From contig CAAGDP010000030.1 of assembly GCA_900768635.1 (NCBI GenBank), positions 1-10,337 of the forward strand: DNA of 10,337 nucleotides, given 5' to 3'. The notes below the pieces were generated by a model that was not told the origin of the DNA, made no database searches, and saw nothing but the letters and a program-made list of their open reading frames with translations. Shown in pieces: positions 7,758 through 10,337 of the stretch. Positions within the stretch are counted from its first letter, which is position 1; each line of letters opens with the position of its first letter. The DNA is from Enterobacterales bacterium. Lineage in GTDB: Bacteria; Pseudomonadota; Gammaproteobacteria; Enterobacterales; Succinivibrionaceae. A program made the translations under genes and the position numbers.

Positions 7758-7836
7758 ATCTATAAAAATCTATAAAATTGAAATAATTGTATTTATTGGC
7801 AATATATATCTATAAATATTTTAATATGCTATAAAC
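7758..7836. repeat. TTTATAGAT repeats in the metH control region
   Basis: Written on the plus strand, ATCTATAAAA occurs twice in exact tandem (7758-7767 and 7768-7777), ATCTATAAAT occurs at 7808-7817, and the variant TGCTATAAAC at 7827-7836. The spacings are 10, 40 and 19 bp, close to whole turns of DNA, so all copies would face nearly the same side. They lie 19-97 bp upstream of the metH ATG. The block may be an operator array, or simply overlapping -10-like sequences (TATAGA) in AT-rich DNA. I find no convincing single promoter with a good -35 here. The third copy lies inside the imperfect palindrome at 7801-7820. Confidence 0.5.
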
Positions 7837-7885
7837 TATTTACAGATTTGATAAATCGATTGCTGACTCTCTAGACGGAGTACCT

Positions 7886-7921
7886 AAATAAAAAACTGCG
7901 CCGTAGGATAATTCAGCGCAG
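7886..7921 (-). terminator. Intrinsic terminator of metA
   Basis: On the minus strand the stem CTGCGC (7921-7916) and GCGCAG (7901-7896), with a 14-nt loop, is followed at once by TTTTTTATTT (7895-7886). It lies about 75 bp past the metA stop and well before metH, so it closes the metA transcription unit and implies that metH has its own promoter. The 74 bases between it and the metA stop hold nothing else that I recognise. Confidence 0.88.
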
Positions 7922-7994
7922 CCACAAAGAGCAAAATTGCTTAAATCAAAAGCCATTAACAAGCACTTTATGCTGATTACTTAATGCGAATACG

Positions 7995-8921
7995 CTAGCA
8001 ATCAGATTCACTGTTATTCAGTATATAAGGGGTAGCCTGATATACATAATAATTAAGCCAGTTACTGAACAGCAGATAACCATGACTCCTCCAGGTAGCT
8101 CTCGGAGTGTTTTTCGGGTCATCATTACGATAATAGTTAACCGGTATATGAGGATTCAGTCCGGCATTCATATCTCTGACATATTCATTGTGCAAAGTAT
8201 CAGCATCATACTCAGCATGACCTGTTACATACACCTGTCTGCCATCAGGACTTACTGCCAGATAAACCCCTACTTCATCTGATGAAGCAAGAATAGTTAA
8301 ATCAGTATTTTCTTTAAAAGTATCAATTTCAAAACTGGCAAATCTTGAATGAGGAGCCCAGAACTCATCATCAAATCCCCTGATCAGAGGAGCTTTTACT
8401 CTGGAAATTTCATGGAGATATACTCCGGAAAGCTTAGTTTTTCTGGTAATTTTTGGAATATCATAAAAAACATTCAAAGCGGCCTGAACAGCCCAGCACA
8501 GAAACATAGTTGACGTAACATGAGTTTTGGTCCACTGAATGATTTCCTGCAATTTTTCCCAGTATGATACATCCTTGAACTCAACCTTACCCAATGGAGC
8601 ACCAGTTATAATCATACCATCGTAAAAGCGATCCTGAACCTGAGAAAAATCCTGATAGAAAGTATCAATATGAGCTTTGGGAGTATTCTTGGAAACATGA
8701 TCATCAATACGCAGAAGATCTATTTGAACCTGAATAGGAGTATTGGACAGCTTCCTCATTAGTTGAGTTTCAGTCTCTATCTTTTTCGGCATAAGATTCA
8801 ATATAAGCAACTTCAGGGGACGTATATCCTGATGAGCTGCTCTTGTTTCCGTCATAACAAAAATATTCTCAGCCTGCAGTATTTCCGCTGCTGGCAGGGA
8901 ATCTGGTATTTTAATTGGCAT
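7995..8921 (-). CDS. metA: Homoserine O-succinyltransferase
   Basis: MetA acylates L-homoserine, the first committed step of methionine synthesis, in the cytosol. The 308-aa product runs almost colinear with E. coli MetA (309 aa), including the N-terminal MPIKIPDSLP, LKLLILNLMPKKIETE at 36-51, TGAPLGKVEF at 106-115 and the C-terminal SNWLNYYVYQ. The catalytic cysteine is Cys142 in LCWAVQAALN, and His235 and Glu237 sit in TGHAEYDA. Gly111 matches the succinyl-CoA-specific form; acetyl-CoA-specific members carry Glu there, so the succinyl substrate is inferred from this residue. ATG 8921 fits the family N-terminus and has AAGG 9 nt upstream (8934-8931). It lies 70 bp after the yfaY-type gene, may be read from its own promoter or from that gene's promoter, and ends at a strong terminator. 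No tandem AGACGTCT-like MetJ boxes are visible upstream. Confidence 0.97.
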   Translation of the reverse strand: MPIKIPDSLPAAEILQAENIFVMTETRAAHQDIRPLKLLILNLMPKKIETETQLMRKLSNTPIQVQIDLLRIDDHVSKNTPKAHIDTFYQDFSQVQDRFYDGMIITGAPLGKVEFKDVSYWEKLQEIIQWTKTHVTSTMFLCWAVQAALNVFYDIPKITRKTKLSGVYLHEISRVKAPLIRGFDDEFWAPHSRFASFEIDTFKENTDLTILASSDEVGVYLAVSPDGRQVYVTGHAEYDADTLHNEYVRDMNAGLNPHIPVNYYRNDDPKNTPRATWRSHGYLLFSNWLNYYVYQATPYILNNSESDC

Positions 8922-8931
8922 TTATTTAAAC

Positions 8932-8960
8932 CTTATAACTTACTGCAAAAGAAATATCAA
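8932..8960 (-). promoter_or_regulatory. Candidate metA promoter overlapping its ribosome binding site
   Basis: TTGATA (8960-8955), a 17-bp spacer, and TATAAG (8937-8932) match the sigma-70 consensus at five of six bases each. The -10 overlaps the AAGG Shine-Dalgarno sequence (8934-8931), so a start about 7 bp downstream would leave only about 4 nt of leader and lose the ribosome binding site. It is either a promoter for a nearly leaderless mRNA or a chance match, with metA then read from further upstream. Confidence 0.4.
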
Positions 8961-8991
8961 ACTTATCTTTCTGAAAAATGCTCAGCATAAA

Positions 8992-10149
8992 CTAAAATTT
9001 ATCTGAATAAGTTCTCTCCAAAGTTTCGTACGGAGGAAAAGGATTCTTACCGCTGAGGATCCGTCGTGTCATATCAAGAACAGCACAGGTAATCAATTTC
9101 TTCCGTGCTTTTAGCAGAGGATGTTTTGACTTAAGTTGCTGTACATATCCTTCAATACCATTCCAGTAAACCACAGGAAATCCTAATTCTGTTTCAGCAC
9201 CTATCGCAATAGTCCTCTGCTTTTCAGTGCGTACCTTTTTGGCCAATTCATGGGCATCCCCGGAAAGAGGCATAAGATGACCTGTCATAAACGGAATTTC
9301 TTCTGAAAGTGCGCTTAAAACCAGTCCCCCGGTACCGCACTCCATTACCTGAAGCGGTACTACACCGGAAAGTTTGGAAATAAGAGAAGGGAGATTAAAT
9401 TCATGTTTTGAAACAAGGCACGGTTCAATAAAACTGAGCAGCTTCTGCTCTGCCTTATGAATATTGTCAGCAGTAGCATTCTTGCAAATAATCTTAACTT
9501 CCACAATTGGAGAAGCAACACGATAACCGAGAACAATATTCTCCGGCCAAACTTCTCGATCAAGCATTCCGCCAATGGAAGATTCAGACATTCCCAGAAC
9601 AAAATATCTTAATACTTCAGTACGTTCCTGATGAGCTAATCTGCGAATATCCTGAATAATAAAATTATTCACCATTGCTTTAAATTCAGATGGAACACCA
9701 GGAGTAAAATAACAGGTGGCATTATTAATCTTTATTGAGTATCCGCAAGCTGAACCAAGCTCATTTGGTATAACAGAAGCGCCATGAGGAAGCATAGCTT
9801 GTTTAAGATTGGAAGAATTCATTGTTCTTCCCCTTTTCTTAAAAAATGACTCTATGTGAGCAACACATGTTTCATCACGAACGAGGGGAACATTAAGAGT
9901 CTTGGCAACAGCCTCTGATGTTTTATCATCAGAAGTAGGGCCAAGTCCGCCATTAACAAGGACAATATCAGCAATTTTTGAACGTTCAGAAAGAATATTG
10001 ATCAAATCCTGAAGATTGTCTGCTACAGTTTGATGACGCTGTATTTGTAATCCTGAATCTAGTAAATTCTGAGCAAACCAAGAAAAATTTGTATCATCGA
10101 TAAAGCCGGTTATTACTTCATCACCGGTAGAAATTGTCTCTATTCTCAT
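8992..10149 (-). CDS. CinA-like protein, YfaY type
   Basis: The 385-aa product aligns over its length with E. coli YfaY (400 aa), a member of the CinA/competence-damage family. The N-terminal half (about 1-170) is the molybdopterin-binding-like domain (COG1058) associated in this family with pyrophosphatase activity on nucleotides such as ADP-ribose: ISTGDEVITGFIDDTN at 6-21, VNGGLGPTSDD at 65-75, RGRTMNSSNLKQAMLP at 106-121 and FTPGVPSEFKAMV at 148-160. The C-terminal half corresponds to the PncC (NMN deamidase) domain but is degenerate: the usual ESCTGG reads ECGTGG at 270-275 and the rest of that domain is poorly conserved, as in YfaY, so deamidase activity is doubtful. ATG 10149 has GGGA a few bases upstream and a good promoter at 10185-10214. 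Its upstream neighbour is a 5S rRNA gene with its own terminator. The role is probably NAD-metabolite housekeeping, but it is unproven. Confidence 0.9.
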   Translation of the reverse strand: MRIETISTGDEVITGFIDDTNFSWFAQNLLDSGLQIQRHQTVADNLQDLINILSERSKIADIVLVNGGLGPTSDDKTSEAVAKTLNVPLVRDETCVAHIESFFKKRGRTMNSSNLKQAMLPHGASVIPNELGSACGYSIKINNATCYFTPGVPSEFKAMVNNFIIQDIRRLAHQERTEVLRYFVLGMSESSIGGMLDREVWPENIVLGYRVASPIVEVKIICKNATADNIHKAEQKLLSFIEPCLVSKHEFNLPSLISKLSGVVPLQVMECGTGGLVLSALSEEIPFMTGHLMPLSGDAHELAKKVRTEKQRTIAIGAETELGFPVVYWNGIEGYVQQLKSKHPLLKARKKLITCAVLDMTRRILSGKNPFPPYETLERTYSDKF

Positions 10150-10184
10150 GATATCCCAATAACATTAACACCACTTTGCTTTAA

Positions 10185-10214
10185 ATTATAATTATTTATT
10201 GCGATATATATCAA
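10185..10214 (-). promoter_or_regulatory. Sigma-70 promoter of the yfaY-type gene
   Basis: TTGATA (10214-10209), an 18-bp AT-rich spacer, and a perfect TATAAT (10190-10185) lie just downstream of the rRNA terminator. Transcription would begin near 10178, giving a leader of about 29 nt before ATG 10149. It may also serve metA, since I see no strong terminator in the 70-bp gap between the two genes. Confidence 0.7.
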
Positions 10215-10228
10215 ATATTTATTACAAC

Positions 10229-10264
10229 AAAAGAAAAAGGAGAGACTGCAAAACAATCTCTCCT
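10229..10264 (-). terminator. Intrinsic terminator of the rRNA operon
   Basis: On the minus strand an 8-bp stem (AGGAGAGA, 10264-10257, with TCTCTCCT, 10245-10238) closes over an 11-nt loop that can form two further pairs, and is followed by TTTTTCTTTT (10238-10229). It begins about 10 nt after the 5S 3' end, the usual place for an rRNA operon terminator. Confidence 0.9.
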
Positions 10265-10273
10265 GTGAATGAG

Positions 10274-10337
10274 GTGCCTGGCGATACCTACTCTGACATA
10301 GCGAATGCTACACGACCATCGGCGCAACGACATTTCA
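10274..10337 (-). rRNA. rrf: 5S ribosomal RNA, 3' part
   Basis: The minus strand reads TGAAATGTCGTTGCGCCGAT, then GGTCGTGTAGCATTCGCTAT, then GTCAGAGTAGGTATCGCCAG and GCACC. This matches the 3' half of gammaproteobacterial 5S rRNA (E. coli GTGAAACGCCGTAGCGCCGA ... GAGAGTAGGGAACTGCCAGG). The GTAGC/GCTAT hairpin replaces the E. coli GGGG/CCCC arm. The 5' half lies beyond the window end. The mature 3' end is estimated from the CCAGGC position and could be off by a few bases. It is presumably the last gene of an rRNA operon. Confidence 0.93.

Noticed and set aside
7740..7994. Cobalamin or SAM riboswitch before metH
   Set aside because: The only clear hairpin in the gap is the metA terminator, and I see no conserved riboswitch core; the region is too AT-rich and short for a cobalamin riboswitch.
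8978..8988. Palindrome ATGCTCAGCAT followed on the minus strand by TTTTT, as a terminator of the yfaY-type gene
   Set aside because: At most a 4-bp stem with a 3-nt loop can form, too weak for an intrinsic terminator.

Overview
The window looks like chromosomal DNA from a low-GC gammaproteobacterium. The CoaA, MetA (residue-for-residue catalytic numbering), MetH (1226 aa), YgjV-type and YfaY-type proteins all read as divergent relatives of the enterobacterial proteins, while the intergenic DNA is very AT-rich. A member of the Succinivibrionaceae or a nearby group would fit; this is inference from protein flavour, not a proven placement. There is no sign of phage, insertion sequence, CRISPR or integron material, and no gene is visibly broken.

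Layout: one gene, coaA (pantothenate kinase, 191-1063), lies on the plus strand. Everything else is on the minus strand. Read in the minus direction (high to low coordinates) these are: the 3' part of a 5S rRNA gene (from 10337) and its intrinsic terminator; a yfaY-type CinA-like gene (8992-10149) with a good sigma-70 promoter; metA (7995-8921) with a strong terminator; a 255-bp gap that holds that terminator and an AT-rich metH control region with repeated motifs; metH (4059-7739); a ygjV-type inner-membrane protein gene (3452-4045); a RimI-like GNAT acetyltransferase gene (3016-3459); a 224-bp gap; and a methyl-accepting chemotaxis protein gene (1166-2791), whose hairpin terminator sits in the convergent gap facing coaA.

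How the genes fit together: MetA activates homoserine (glycine at position 111 favours succinyl-CoA) and MetH performs the last step of methionine synthesis using cobalamin and methyltetrahydrofolate, so the centre of the window is a methionine block split into two transcription units by the metA terminator. metH, the ygjV-type gene and the GNAT gene are packed with a 13-bp gap and an 8-bp overlap and probably form one operon. CoaA makes the committed intermediate of CoA, the cofactor behind succinyl-CoA and acetyl-CoA. The MCP is a stand-alone sensor gene.

Nothing here is clearly a new system. The points most worth a second look are the TTTATAGAT repeats and the overlapping AT-rich palindrome upstream of metH where no good MetJ boxes are visible, the pairing of an uncharacterised membrane protein with metH, and substitutions around the active site and thiol pocket of CoaA.
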